Below the pieces are notes generated by a model. That model had not been told where the DNA came from and did no database searches. It saw nothing but the letters and a program-made list of their open reading frames with translations. A stretch of DNA of 64,000 bases from Burkholderiaceae bacterium. GTDB lineage: Bacteria > Pseudomonadota > Gammaproteobacteria > Burkholderiales > Burkholderiaceae_C. Shown here one piece after another: positions 7,049-19,795 of this stretch (position 1 is its first letter; every line of letters starts with the position of its first letter). The translations under genes and the position numbers were made by a program. The stretch covers positions 1 to 64,000 of the forward strand of contig JAKLLA010000005.1 of NCBI GenBank assembly GCA_023150375.1, read 5' to 3'.

Positions 7049-7066
7049 GCGTGCCCGCCGCCGGGT

Positions 7067-7855
7067 TCAGCCCGCCGGTGGGTCCTGGAAGCCGCCGGCC
7101 CGGTAGGTCAGCACCAGCGTGTCGCGCCAGCCGGGCTCGCCGTCCAGGGCGGGCAGGATGGGCGTGGTCTCGTGGATCACGCGGTCGTCGTCCAGGATCA
7201 GCGCCGACCAGGGCTGCTCGAGGGTGAAGCGCACGCCTTCTGGGCCGTCGGCGGCGAAGACGCGGCTTTCGCCGCCGCGCACCGCATGGCGGTCGACCAG
7301 CAGCACGGCGACGAAGTTGACGCCGTCGCGGTGCGCGCCTTCGGGCGTGGGGCGGCCGACACCGCCGGTGGTGTCGATGCGGAAGGGGTGCGCCTCGATG
7401 AACCAGCGGCCGTCGAAGGGCGGCTCGGAGGCGGTCGGGTGCACGGCGCGGGCGACCAGTTCGCCCAGCGCGCCGATCAGCGCGGCAAAGGCCGGCGCGG
7501 TGGCCAGTGCGGCGCCCAGCGGCTCGAACCAGCGCAGCATGCCGCCGTGCAGGGCGTTGTAGGTGGTGGGCTGCCAGTGCGGGCGGTGCGGCACCTCACG
7601 CAGGGCCTGGGTGGCCAGGGTCTGCACGTAACTGCCGTGGCGGCGGCGGCGGTAGCGGCCGCCGTCCTTCAGGTGCTCGTCGGGTGGCAGGTGGTGCCAG
7701 GCGGGCGACAGGTCGGCCAGGGCCTGGGGCGCCACGCCGGCAAAGCGGGCCACCGTGGCGGCGTCCAGCCGCACGAAACCCTGGCGGGCGAGCAGGGCGC
7801 CGGCTTCGTGCGCCGACGGATGGGTCAGCGGCTCGGAATGGGGGAACTGGCTCAT
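7067..7855 (-). CDS. 2OG-Fe(II) dioxygenase family protein
   Basis: This 262-residue protein resembles the 2OG-Fe dioxygenase family (PF10014) that includes free amino-acid hydroxylases. It carries the HxD iron ligands in GAHRDGVNFVAVLLVDR, the distal His in RVIHETTPI and an Arg near the C-terminus (TLVLTYR) that could bind 2-oxoglutarate. The substrate is unknown; family members hydroxylate free amino acids such as isoleucine. I use the ATG at 7855 (MSQFPHSEPL) because the longer frame to 7942 adds a low-complexity tail. It follows purT on the same strand with a 13-bp gap, so both may be cotranscribed. Confidence 0.8.
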   Translation of the reverse strand: MSQFPHSEPLTHPSAHEAGALLARQGFVRLDAATVARFAGVAPQALADLSPAWHHLPPDEHLKDGGRYRRRRHGSYVQTLATQALREVPHRPHWQPTTYNALHGGMLRWFEPLGAALATAPAFAALIGALGELVARAVHPTASEPPFDGRWFIEAHPFRIDTTGGVGRPTPEGAHRDGVNFVAVLLVDRHAVRGGESRVFAADGPEGVRFTLEQPWSALILDDDRVIHETTPILPALDGEPGWRDTLVLTYRAGGFQDPPAG

Positions 7856-7868
7856 GGGGCTGCCCCGC

Positions 7869-9095
7869 TCAGGCCTGGCGGGGGCGCACGCGCGCAGCGG
7901 CCTGCTTGGCGGTGCGGCGGGCGGCCTCGACATCGTCGGCACGGGCCAGCGCGACGCCCATGCGGCGCTTGACGAAGCTCTCGGGCTTGCCGAACAGGCG
8001 GATGTCGGTGCCGGGCAGGCGCAGCGCCTCGTCCACGCCGTCGAAGACGATGCCTGCGGCCTCGACGCCGCCGTAGATCACCGCGCTGGCGCCGGGGCTC
8101 TTCAGGGTGGTGTCCACCGGCAGGCCGAGGATGGCGCGGGCGTGCAGCTCGAACTCGTTCTGCCACTGGGTGGCCATGGTGACCATGCCGGTGTCGTGCG
8201 GGCGCGGGCTGACCTCGCTGAACCAGACCTGGTCGCCCTTGACGAAGAGCTCGACGCCGAACAGGCCCAGCCCGCCGGGGCGGCCGTCCAGGGTGACGCC
8301 CAGGTCGTCGGTCACCGCCTTGGCGATGCGGCGCGACTCGGCCAGGGCGGCTGCGCTCATCGGATGCGGCTGCCAGCTCTCGACGTAGTCGCCGCTGACC
8401 TGCACATGGCCGATGGGGTCGCAGAAGTGGGTTTCGACCTGGCCGTCGGCACCGAGGGCCCGCACGGTGAGCTGGGTGATCTCGTAGTCGAAGTCGATGA
8501 AGCCCTCGACGATCACGCGGCCGTGGCTGACGCGACCGCCGGCCATGGCGTAGTCCCAGGCTTCGGCAACGTCCTCCGGGCCGTCGATCCTGCTCTGGCC
8601 CTTGCCGGAGCTGCTCATCACGGGCTTGAGGATGCAGGGGTAGCCGATGCCCCCGTCGATGGCCGCCTGCAGCTCGGCCAGCGAGTCGCAGAAGCGGTAG
8701 GGGCTGGTGGGCAGGCCCAGCGTCTCGGCGGCCAGGCGGCGAATGCCCTCGCGGTCCATCGTCAGGCGCGCGGCGCGGGCGGTGGGGACGACACGCACCA
8801 GGCCTTCGGCCTCGAGGGCCTGCAGCACCGGGGTGGCGATGGCCTCGATCTCGGGCACCACCAGCGCGGGGCGCTCGGCGCGGATCAGCGCTTCCAGCGC
8901 CGCCGGGTCGCTCATCGCGATGGTGTGGGCCTGGTGGGCCACCTGCTGGCCGGGCGCGTGGTCGTAGCGGTCCACCGCGATCGTCTCGACGCCCAGGCGC
9001 TGCAGCGCGATCAGCACCTCCTTGCCGAGTTCGCCGCTGCCCAGCAGCATCACGCGGGTGGCGTTCGGGGACAGGGGCGTGCCCAGAGTGGTCAT
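7869..9095 (-). CDS. purT: Formate-dependent phosphoribosylglycinamide formyltransferase
   Basis: This 408-residue ATP-grasp enzyme catalyses the third step of de novo purine synthesis, formylating GAR with formate and ATP instead of formyl-tetrahydrofolate. It shows the N-terminal [20 protein letters not shown] nucleotide fold, the ATP-grasp loop [27 protein letters not shown] and the C-terminal metal-binding [16 protein letters not shown]. Length matches the family (~390-400). The ATG at 9095 is followed by [17 protein letters not shown], typical of beta-proteobacterial PurT. Confidence 0.95.
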   Translation of the reverse strand: MTTLGTPLSPNATRVMLLGSGELGKEVLIALQRLGVETIAVDRYDHAPGQQVAHQAHTIAMSDPAALEALIRAERPALVVPEIEAIATPVLQALEAEGLVRVVPTARAARLTMDREGIRRLAAETLGLPTSPYRFCDSLAELQAAIDGGIGYPCILKPVMSSSGKGQSRIDGPEDVAEAWDYAMAGGRVSHGRVIVEGFIDFDYEITQLTVRALGADGQVETHFCDPIGHVQVSGDYVESWQPHPMSAAALAESRRIAKAVTDDLGVTLDGRPGGLGLFGVELFVKGDQVWFSEVSPRPHDTGMVTMATQWQNEFELHARAILGLPVDTTLKSPGASAVIYGGVEAAGIVFDGVDEALRLPGTDIRLFGKPESFVKRRMGVALARADDVEAARRTAKQAAARVRPRQA

Positions 9096-9177
9096 GGCAG
9101 GTTCCGTGAGGCAGGGAAGGACGGGATGACGGACGGGCCCGGCAGAGGGCGCCGACGACGGGGCGCGTCGGGCGGTC

Positions 9178-10113
9178 CTACAGCAGCGGCTGCGGGTCGG
9201 TATCCTCGAAGCGCAGGATCTCGAAGCTCACCGTCGGCGCATTCAGGACGGCGGGGTTGACGCCCAGGCAGATCATGCCGCGGCCGTGCAGGGTGCAGGC
9301 GCCGCGGCGCAGCGTGATGACCTCGGACTGGCGGCCGAAGCGCACGTAGGTGCCGTTGGCGCTCATGTCGGTGAGCTGGAAGGTGCCGCCGTGCCATTCG
9401 ATGCGGGCATGCTGGCGCGAGACGCGGTTGTCGTCCAGGCAGTAGGTGGCGTCGTGGCTGCGCCCCAGGATCACCGGCAGGCTGCGCACCGTGTGGATGC
9501 GCGAGACGCCGTCGCAGGACAGGCGGATGCCCTCGGGCACGGCGGCCGGGCCGGTGTCGCCGAACAGGGTCGACATGGCGTCTGCGCTGCGCCGGGGCTC
9601 GAGGCGCCAGGCCTCCACCGGCTCGAGGCGGCCACGCAGGTGCAGGCGCTCGAGGCGGCGGAAGCGCTCGCGCATTTCCGGCGGCAGCGGGGCGCGGGTC
9701 TGTGCCGTCACCAGGGTCTCGTTGTCGCCGCAATGGTCGAGCAGGCGGGCAGCGACGTTCACCGCATCGCCGAAGCAGTCGCCGGCCACCTCGATCACCT
9801 CGCCGTGCGCGGCGGCGATCTGCACGCGCAGCACCGGTCGGCGCGAGGAACGGGCGGCGCCCATCATGCGCTCGAGCGACTCGTGCACCTCCTCGGCAGC
9901 GCGCACGGCCGGCATCGGATCGACAAACACGGCCATCAGGCCATCGCCCAGGGTCTTGATGACCCGCCCGCCGTGGCCCTCGACGATGCGCCCCACGACG
10001 GCCACGCTGTGTGTGACGACGGAGGCGGCCTCGGCATTGCCGAGGCTCTCGTAAAGCGATGTGCTGCCCCGCAGATCGGCAAAAAGGACGGTGCAGGTAA
10101 CGGTCTGCGGCAT
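9178..10113 (-). CDS. Class III adenylate/guanylate cyclase fused to an FHA domain
   Basis: This 311-residue protein has a cyclase catalytic domain at residues ~1-170 ([19 protein letters not shown] with the metal-binding Asp, [16 protein letters not shown] with the second Asp, and [14 protein letters not shown]) and a C-terminal FHA domain (~200-300: [20 protein letters not shown] and [12 protein letters not shown]), a phosphothreonine-binding module. It should make cAMP or cGMP in the cytosol, with the FHA part sensing a Ser/Thr kinase partner; no kinase is near. There is no membrane segment. It stands alone between purT and rpoD. Confidence 0.9.
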   Translation of the reverse strand: MPQTVTCTVLFADLRGSTSLYESLGNAEAASVVTHSVAVVGRIVEGHGGRVIKTLGDGLMAVFVDPMPAVRAAEEVHESLERMMGAARSSRRPVLRVQIAAAHGEVIEVAGDCFGDAVNVAARLLDHCGDNETLVTAQTRAPLPPEMRERFRRLERLHLRGRLEPVEAWRLEPRRSADAMSTLFGDTGPAAVPEGIRLSCDGVSRIHTVRSLPVILGRSHDATYCLDDNRVSRQHARIEWHGGTFQLTDMSANGTYVRFGRQSEVITLRRGACTLHGRGMICLGVNPAVLNAPTVSFEILRFEDTDPQPLL

Positions 10114-10172
10114 GGGGCCATTTTACCGTGCAGCAACGTGACACAGTCCACAGCCGGAATCCACAAAACAAC

Positions 10173-10195
10173 GAGGCCCGGTGTTGCCGGGCCTC
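10173..10195 (-). terminator. Intrinsic terminator downstream of rpoD
   Basis: A perfect 9-bp stem GAGGCCCGG / CCGGGCCTC with a five-base loop is followed on the reverse strand by GTTGTTTTG. It lies after the rpoD stop and before the cyclase gene, and probably ends rpoD transcription. Confidence 0.7.
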
Positions 10196-10242
10196 GTTTC
10201 AGGGGGTTCGATCAGGGGGAGGACCCGAATCGGAAGAGTGGA

Positions 10243-10281
10243 TCAGAGATTGTCCAGATAGGTCCTGAGCTTGTGGCTGCG
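10243..10281 (-). pseudogene. Displaced duplicate of the rpoD 3' end
   Basis: Read on the reverse strand, this gives [12 protein letters not shown] and a stop, against [12 protein letters not shown]-stop at the true rpoD end (10335-10373). The copies differ at seven or more bases, yet all but one codon change are synonymous, so this copy once evolved as coding sequence. It is in a different frame from rpoD, 92 bp downstream, and not part of the gene now. Confidence 0.65.
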
Positions 10282-10334
10282 CCGCAAGCTGCGTGGCAGC
10301 CCGCTGGCGCGGGCCACGCATCCGGCCAACCTGA

Positions 10335-12602
<2,268 letters not shown>

Positions 12603-12960
12603 GCGGATCCTCGGCAGCGGAACATGATGGGGAGCTCAGGGCCGGTGCGCCGCACCCGGGGCGCGCCTGGTCGCACACGCGAAACGGCGTGCGATCATGC
12701 GCAGCCCGACGGCTGCGGGTGGCAGCCGTCGAGGGGGCGGGTTCCCGGGCGGGCAAGCTGGCGTGAACATGCTGGCGTGCAGCGCTGGCGGAATGGGGGG
12801 CCTGATCCAGTGGAACCCGTGTCGCGGGTGGCCGGGGCCGGCAGTCGCTGCTGTCACTCTTGCCGCGTCGGAGCAAACCGCGGATTATACCCGTGTCCGC
12901 GGAAGCTGCCGGCGTGGGGGTTCGGCGCCGGGGCGCATCGTCACTGCGCGCACGGTTGGA
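12603..12960. other. dnaG-rpoD intergenic region
   Basis: 358 bp without a supported gene. On the reverse strand it includes a TATAAT box and may hold the rpoD promoter; an inverted repeat (CGACGGCTGC / GCAGCCGTCG, 12708-12731) lies nearer to rpoD. No RNA gene is recognised. Confidence 0.5.
12884..12889 (-). promoter_or_regulatory. Candidate -10 box for rpoD
   Basis: GGGTATAATCC on the reverse strand is a perfect TATAAT, about 280 bp upstream of the rpoD start. The -35 position (CCGGCA at 17 bp) is poor, so this is only a candidate. Confidence 0.35.
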
Positions 12961-15030
12961 TCAGCGGGAGGACTCGCCCATCTTCAGTCGGGCGCGCAGG
13001 GCAATCAGCTCGTTGCGGCGCTGGGCCGCGGCCGGCGAGAGTTCGCCCGACTCCAGCAGCAGCGCGATCTCGTCGTCCACCGCCTGCAGGTGCAGCCGCC
13101 GCAGCACCGCGTGCAGCTCGTCGGCGGCGCTGGCCTCGACGCCCGGTTCGTGGAACTGCCGCAGCCGTTCCACCAGCCGGGCCAGGCCGCTGTCGGCTTC
13201 GGCCGACGGGTCGAGGCCGCGTGTCAGGTCGTCCAGCAGCGTGGCCATCGGCAGCGGCCCCTGGTCGTGCACCAGGCGCTCGATCGCGGCAAAGAAGCCG
13301 CTGTAGGGCGCCGGCTGCTGGCCCAGCACCTCGTGCAGGTCTGCCGGCAGGTTCAGCCAGAGCTCGGCATCGTGCACCAGCAGCCAGGCGGCGCGGTCGA
13401 GCAGGGTGGCGGTGCGCGGCGGCGGACGCAGCACCGGCGGATCCGTCCAGCGGTCCCGGCGGGGCCAGGCGCCGCTGCGGCCGTCGCGCGGGCGGTCGCG
13501 CCAGCCCTCGCGGCGCGGGCGATCCTGCCAGCGGCCACTGCGGCCATCGCGCTCAGCGCCGCCCTGCGGGGGGTAGGCCGGGTAGGGGGCCTCGTCCTGC
13601 CCGTTCCAGCCTGGATCGCCGGCGCTGCTGCCCCAGTCCGGCGGGGCCTCGCCGCTCCAGCCGGCCGCTGCGGCGCCGCGCGCGGGTGCCGGGGCCGCTG
13701 TCGGGCCGCCGCGCCCGCTGCGACGGGGGGTGGCCTGCCAGTGGGCGCGCAGGGCTTCCAGGCTCAGCCCGCCCTCGCGGGCCAGCTCGGCCAGCAGCTG
13801 TTCGCGCAGCAGCCCGTCGGGCAGCTGTTCCATCAGCGGGCGGGCCTGCGCCAGCATGCGCGCGCGCCCTTCGGGCGTGGCCAGGTCGCAGCCTTCGCCG
13901 GCGACGGCCAGCAGCTGACGCGACAGCGGCAGGGCCTCGGCGATGCAGCGTTCGAAGGCGGCCTGGCCGCGTTCGCGCACGAAGCTGTCCGGATCGTGCT
14001 CGGGCGGCAGGAAGAGGAAGCGGAAGCTGCGCGTGTCGGTGGCGTGCGGCAGCACCGCTTCCAGCGCCCGGGTGGCGGCGCGCCGGCCGGCGGCGTCGCC
14101 GTCGAAGGCGAACACCACTTGCTCGGTGAAGCGCAGCAGCTTGGCCACATGGTCGGCGGTGCAGGCCGTGCCCAGCGTGGCCACCGCGTTGGGAAAGCCC
14201 AGCTGCGCCAGCGCCACCACGTCCATGTAGCCCTCGGTGACGAGGGCATGGCCGCGTTCGCGGATGCCGCTGCGCGCCTCGTACAGGCCGTAGAGCTCGC
14301 GGCCCTTGACGAAGACCGGCGTCTCGGGCGAGTTCAGGTACTTCGGTTCGCCCTGGTCGAGGATGCGCCCGCCGAAGCCGATCACCTCGCCCTTGGGGTT
14401 GCGGATGGGGAACATCACGCGGTCGCGGAAGCGGTCGTAGCGGCGTTCGGCCTCGCCTTCTTCCTGGCGGTGGATCACCAGCCCGGCGTCGACCAGCAGC
14501 GGGTCGTCGTACTGCGCGAAGCAGCTGGCCAGCGCGTGCTGGCCGGCGGGGGCGTAGCCCAGGCCGAAGCGCGCCGCGATCTCGCCGCTCAGGCCGCGGC
14601 GCTTGAGGTAGTCGATCGCGCGCGGGCTGGCCTTGAGCTGCTGGCGGTAGTGGCGGCTGGCCTTGGCGAGCACCTCGGTGAGGGTGAGCTGGCGCTCGCG
14701 CTCGCGGGCGGCACGCTCGCGTTCGGCCGGGCTGCGCTCGTCCTCGGGCACCGCGACGCCCATCTCGCCGGCCAGTTCCTTGACCGCCTCGACGAAGCCC
14801 AGCCCGCCCTGCTCCATCAGGAAGCCCACCGCGTTGCCGTGCGCGCCGCAGCCGAAGCAGTGGTAGGTCTGCCGGCTGGGGCTGACGACGAAGCTGGGCG
14901 ACTTCTCGCCGTGGAAGGGGCACAGGCCCTTGTAGTTGATGCCGGCCTTCTTCAGCGGCACGACCCGGCCGACCACGTCGACGATGTCGGCGCGGGCAAG
15001 CAGGTCCTGGAGAAAGCCGGCTGGGATCAC
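12961..15030 (-). CDS. dnaG: DNA primase
   Basis: This 689-residue primase makes RNA primers at the replication fork. The N-terminal zinc ribbon is complete (C37, H40, C58, C61 in LCPFHGEK and HCFGCGAHG). The RNA polymerase core includes RYDRFRDRVMFPIRNPKGEV and the TOPRIM motif VTEGYMDVVALAQLG with FAFDGDAAG. The C-terminal helicase-binding domain spans about 540-689. Between core and C-terminal domain lies an unusual Arg/Gly/Trp/Asp-rich linker (about 440-535). The start is a GTG at 15030. rpoD follows on the same strand after 358 bp. Confidence 0.96.
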   Translation of the reverse strand: MIPAGFLQDLLARADIVDVVGRVVPLKKAGINYKGLCPFHGEKSPSFVVSPSRQTYHCFGCGAHGNAVGFLMEQGGLGFVEAVKELAGEMGVAVPEDERSPAERERAARERERQLTLTEVLAKASRHYRQQLKASPRAIDYLKRRGLSGEIAARFGLGYAPAGQHALASCFAQYDDPLLVDAGLVIHRQEEGEAERRYDRFRDRVMFPIRNPKGEVIGFGGRILDQGEPKYLNSPETPVFVKGRELYGLYEARSGIRERGHALVTEGYMDVVALAQLGFPNAVATLGTACTADHVAKLLRFTEQVVFAFDGDAAGRRAATRALEAVLPHATDTRSFRFLFLPPEHDPDSFVRERGQAAFERCIAEALPLSRQLLAVAGEGCDLATPEGRARMLAQARPLMEQLPDGLLREQLLAELAREGGLSLEALRAHWQATPRRSGRGGPTAAPAPARGAAAAGWSGEAPPDWGSSAGDPGWNGQDEAPYPAYPPQGGAERDGRSGRWQDRPRREGWRDRPRDGRSGAWPRRDRWTDPPVLRPPPRTATLLDRAAWLLVHDAELWLNLPADLHEVLGQQPAPYSGFFAAIERLVHDQGPLPMATLLDDLTRGLDPSAEADSGLARLVERLRQFHEPGVEASAADELHAVLRRLHLQAVDDEIALLLESGELSPAAAQRRNELIALRARLKMGESSR

Positions 15031-15064
15031 CGCGGGAGTCTAGCCGGCGCGCCGCAAGCAGCCT

Positions 15065-16957
15065 TCAGTCGCCCACCACGATGCCCTCGCGGCGGGGATC
15101 GGCGCCGCCGGACCAGCCCTCGCCGCGGCGCTGCAGCGCGTGGATGCCGCTGGTCAACGCGGTCTCGCGCAGGGTGTGACCGCGCGCCTTCAGCGCCTCC
15201 AGCGTCGCAGGGTCGAAGCGTCCCTGCTCGAGCTGCAGCGGCCCGCCGGTGCTGCCGAAGTTGGGCAGCTCGGCGGCCCGCTGCGCGTCCAGCCCCCAGG
15301 CCAGGCTGCCCAGCAGCGTCTTGGCGGTGTAGTGGATGATCATCGCGCCGCCCGGCGAGCCGGCCACCATCGCGAGGCGGCCGCTGTCGCGCTCGAAGAC
15401 CAGCGTCGGGCTCATGCTCGAGCGCGGGCGCTTGCCCGGCTCGACCCGGTTGGCCACCGGCTGGCCGGTCGCGTCGGCGGGCACGAAGGCGAAGTCGGTC
15501 AGCTGGTTGTTGAGCAGGAAACCGCCGGGCAGGCCGGTGCCGCCGTCCACCAGCAGGCGCGCACCGAACTGGTCCTCGAGGGTGGTGGTCATCGACACGG
15601 CCAGCCCCTGGGCATCGACGATGGACAGGTGCGAGGTGCCGCGCTCGAAGTCCTCGGTCTGCGCTGCCCAGGACAGGCGCCGGCCCGGGGGCGTGCCCGC
15701 TTCCACCTTCGGGGCCGCCTGCGCGCCGATGCGCTCGGCCCGCTCGCGCAGGTAGCCCGGCTCCAGCAGGCTGGTCCAGCCATGGCCGGGGGCGGCGACG
15801 AAGTCGGGGTCGGCCACATAGCGGGCCCGGTCGGCGAAAGCCAGGCGCGAGGCCTCGCCCCAGCGGTGCAGGAAGTCGGCGTCGCGCTCGCCGCTGGGCA
15901 GGCGCTGGCCCGGGATCGCTGCGCCCGCCGCGGTGGTCGGGCCGGCCGCGGCGTCGGCGATGCCCAGGATCTGCGCCAGCGCCAGGTGGCCGGAGGAGGG
16001 CGGCGGAAAGCCGCAGAGCCGCCAGCTGCGCCATTCGCTGCACAGCGCCTCGCGCTGGCGCGGCCGGTAGTCGGCCAGGTCACGCTCGCTCAGCCGGCCC
16101 GGGTTGGTGGGGTGCTGGCGCACCTTGGCGACGATGCTGGCGGCGATCGGGCCGCGGTAGAAGGCCTCGGCACCGTCCTGGGCCAGCTGGCGCAGCACCG
16201 CGGCCAGGGCCGGGTTGCGCAGCAGCGTGCCCACCGGCAGCGGCTGGCCGTCGTCCTGGTAGAAGTGGCGCGCCGCGGCGGCGTCCCGGCGCAGGTGCGG
16301 CTCCTGCGCGAGCAGGCCGTGCAGCCGCGGGCCGACCGGAAAGCCGGCCTCGGCCAGCTGGATCGCCGGTTCGAACAGGCGCGCCCAGGGCAGCCGGCCG
16401 TGCTGGGCATGGGCCTGCGCCAGCATGCGCAGCAGGCCCGGCACGCCGACCGCGCGCCCGCCCACGGCGGCCTCGTGAAAGCCCATCGGCTTGCCCTCGG
16501 GCGTCAGGAAGAGGCGCGCGTCGGCCGCAGCCGGGGCGGTTTCGCGCCCGTCCCAGGCCTGCACACGCTGTCCGTCCCAGGTGAGCAGGAAGGCGCCGCC
16601 GCCGATGCCGCTGGACTGCGGCTCGACCAGGGTCAGCACCATCTGGGCGGCGATGGCCGCGTCCACCGCCGAGCCGCCGGCGCGCAGCATCGCATCGCCG
16701 GCTTGCGCGGCCAGCGGGTGCGCGGCGGCCACCGCCCGGGTGCGGGTGAACCAGCCGGACTTGGCCTGGCTGCCGGTGGCGGCCTCAGGCTGCAGCGGGG
16801 CGGTGGCGGGCGGCGCCGGCGGGCTGCCGCAGGCGGCCAGCCACAGGGCCAGCAGGGCGGCCAGGCCGGCGCGGCGGGGGGCGTGACCTGGGGCGTGACG
16901 GCCGCCGCTGGCGGCAGGCGGCGCGGCGGGCGCGGGGAACGACGGGCTCGGATGCAT
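15065..16957 (-). CDS. ggt: Gamma-glutamyltransferase, probable lipoprotein
   Basis: This 630-residue enzyme transfers or hydrolyses the gamma-glutamyl group of glutathione in the periplasm (EC 2.3.2.2 / 3.4.19.13). It matures by autocleavage before the catalytic Thr in GTSHLSIVD. Other conserved parts are GGSAVDAAIAAQMVL, GGGAFLL, the glutamate-binding DGRETAP, KRPRSSMSPT and GSPGGAMI. The N-terminal segment LLALWLAACGSPP is a lipobox with Cys, so the protein is probably anchored to a membrane. ATG at 16957 follows GGGAG; an upstream start at 16990 is possible. It is next to dnaG but unrelated in function. Confidence 0.93.
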   Translation of the reverse strand: MHPSPSFPAPAAPPAASGGRHAPGHAPRRAGLAALLALWLAACGSPPAPPATAPLQPEAATGSQAKSGWFTRTRAVAAAHPLAAQAGDAMLRAGGSAVDAAIAAQMVLTLVEPQSSGIGGGAFLLTWDGQRVQAWDGRETAPAAADARLFLTPEGKPMGFHEAAVGGRAVGVPGLLRMLAQAHAQHGRLPWARLFEPAIQLAEAGFPVGPRLHGLLAQEPHLRRDAAAARHFYQDDGQPLPVGTLLRNPALAAVLRQLAQDGAEAFYRGPIAASIVAKVRQHPTNPGRLSERDLADYRPRQREALCSEWRSWRLCGFPPPSSGHLALAQILGIADAAAGPTTAAGAAIPGQRLPSGERDADFLHRWGEASRLAFADRARYVADPDFVAAPGHGWTSLLEPGYLRERAERIGAQAAPKVEAGTPPGRRLSWAAQTEDFERGTSHLSIVDAQGLAVSMTTTLEDQFGARLLVDGGTGLPGGFLLNNQLTDFAFVPADATGQPVANRVEPGKRPRSSMSPTLVFERDSGRLAMVAGSPGGAMIIHYTAKTLLGSLAWGLDAQRAAELPNFGSTGGPLQLEQGRFDPATLEALKARGHTLRETALTSGIHALQRRGEGWSGGADPRREGIVVGD

Positions 16958-17041
16958 CGGCGGCACTCCCGGTGGGGTGGAGCGCCGCATCTTACGCAGG
17001 CCGCCCCGATCGGAGCGGGCCGGGGCCGGGGGCGGGGCGGA

Positions 17042-17800
17042 TCAGCGCGGTGCCAGGCGAATGGCGCCGTCCAGGCGGATCACCTCGCCGTTGAGCATGT
17101 CGTTCTCGACGATCTGCTTGACCAGCTTGGCGTAGTCCTCCGGTGTGCCCAGGCGGCTGGGGAAGGGCACGCCGGCGGCCAGGGCGTCCTGCACCTCCTT
17201 GGGCATGCCGAAGAGCATGGGCGTGCCGAAGATGCCCGGGGCGATGGTCATGCAGCGGATGCCGTTGCGCGCCAGGTCGCGCGCGATCGGCAGCGTCATG
17301 CCCACCACGCCGCCCTTGGAGGCGGAATAGGCGGCCTGGCCGATCTGGCCGTCGTAGGCTGCCACGCTGGCGGTGTTGATCAGCACGCCGCGCTCGCCGG
17401 TGGACTCGGGCTCGTTCTTGCACATGGCCTCGGCGGCCAGGCGGATCATGTTGAAGGTGCCGATCAGGTTGACGGTGATCGTCTTGGTGAACAGGCCCAG
17501 CGCATGCGCGCCGTCCTTGCCCACCGTCTTGGCGGCCGGGGCGATGCCGGCGCAGTTCACCAGGCCCATCAGTTTGCCCATCGAGGTGGCCTGGGCGACC
17601 ACGGCGCGGCCGTCCTCCTCGCTGGAGACGTCGCAGCGCACGAAGGCGCCGCCGATCTCCGCGGCCACCTGGCGGCCACGCTCTTCCTGCAGGTCGGCGA
17701 CGACGACCTTCGCGCCCTCGCGCGCCAGCATGCGCGCCGCGCCTTCACCGAGGCCCGAGGCCGAACCGGTGACGATGAAAACCTTGCCTGCGATGTCCAT
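17042..17800 (-). CDS. Short-chain 3-hydroxyacyl-CoA dehydrogenase (HSD17B10-like)
   Basis: This 252-residue SDR has the NAD-binding [23 protein letters not shown], the catalytic Ser in [11 protein letters not shown] and YSASKGG (YxxxK). Its sequence is closest to type II 3-hydroxyacyl-CoA dehydrogenases, which oxidise 3-hydroxyacyl-CoAs, including the 2-methyl-3-hydroxybutyryl-CoA step of isoleucine degradation. The precise substrate is inferred. ATG at 17800 follows AGGAGA. A palindromic operator lies 35-50 bp upstream, consistent with control by a branched-chain amino-acid or fatty-acid catabolic regulator. Confidence 0.9.
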   Translation of the reverse strand: MDIAGKVFIVTGSASGLGEGAARMLAREGAKVVVADLQEERGRQVAAEIGGAFVRCDVSSEEDGRAVVAQATSMGKLMGLVNCAGIAPAAKTVGKDGAHALGLFTKTITVNLIGTFNMIRLAAEAMCKNEPESTGERGVLINTASVAAYDGQIGQAAYSASKGGVVGMTLPIARDLARNGIRCMTIAPGIFGTPMLFGMPKEVQDALAAGVPFPSRLGTPEDYAKLVKQIVENDMLNGEVIRLDGAIRLAPR

Positions 17801-17828
17801 GGGAGTCTCCTGCAGTGGAAAGAGGTGG

Positions 17829-17850
17829 TTGACGTTGACGTAAACGTCAA
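17829..17850 (-). promoter_or_regulatory. Palindromic operator upstream of the SDR gene (LiuR-like)
   Basis: TTGACGTAAACGTCAA (17835-17850) is a 7-bp perfect palindrome around AA, with an additional half-site TTGACGT at 17829-17835. The design resembles operators of LiuR, the MerR-family repressor of branched-chain amino-acid degradation in proteobacteria, which would suit the encoded hydroxyacyl-CoA dehydrogenase. The regulator assignment is inferred. Confidence 0.55.
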
Positions 17851-17865
17851 TCATGACACGAAACA

Positions 17866-17886
17866 AAGGCCGCACACGGCGGCCTT
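17866..17886 (-). terminator. Intrinsic terminator after adk
   Basis: On the reverse strand, AAGGCCGC-CGTGT-GCGGCCTT is followed by TGTTTCG, 26 bp past the adk stop. It separates adk from the SDR transcription unit. Confidence 0.7.
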
Positions 17887-17911
17887 CGGGCTGGAAGGGC
17901 GATGCCCTCGA

Positions 17912-19558
<1,647 letters not shown>

Positions 19559-19570
19559 TCAGGGAGGTCG

Positions 19571-19786
19571 TCAGGCCTGCGGTGACGATCCCGGCAGCGT
19601 GACGGGCGCCGGTTCGGCGTCGGGGTCGACCGGGCGGGCCTCGCCCTCGAGCATCACGGCGATGCCGTCGCGGATCGGGAAGGCCAGGCGGTCGGCGGCG
19701 CAGACCAGTTCGTGCGTGGCGTGGTCGTGGGTCAGCGGGCCCTTGCACAGCGGGCAGACCAGCAGTTCCATCAGGCGGGTATCCAT
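19571..19786 (-). CDS. Trm112/YcaR family protein
   Basis: This 71-residue protein reads [20 protein letters not shown] with a later Cys ([21 protein letters not shown]), matching the small Trm112/UPF0434 family. In many proteobacteria it sits between lpxK and kdsB, exactly as here. The general role is thought to be a zinc-ribbon partner or activator protein; its function next to lipopolysaccharide genes is not established. The C-terminal extension of ~15 residues is not conserved. lpxK ends 10 bp from its start, so it is translated from the same message. Confidence 0.9.
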   Translation of the reverse strand: MDTRLMELLVCPLCKGPLTHDHATHELVCAADRLAFPIRDGIAVMLEGEARPVDPDAEPAPVTLPGSSPQA

Positions 19787-19795
19787 GTGCGCATG

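Noticed and set aside
15031-15064. rpsU upstream of dnaG as in the classical macromolecular-synthesis operon
   Set aside because: The gene next to dnaG is ggt; no rpsU-like sequence is present in the window.
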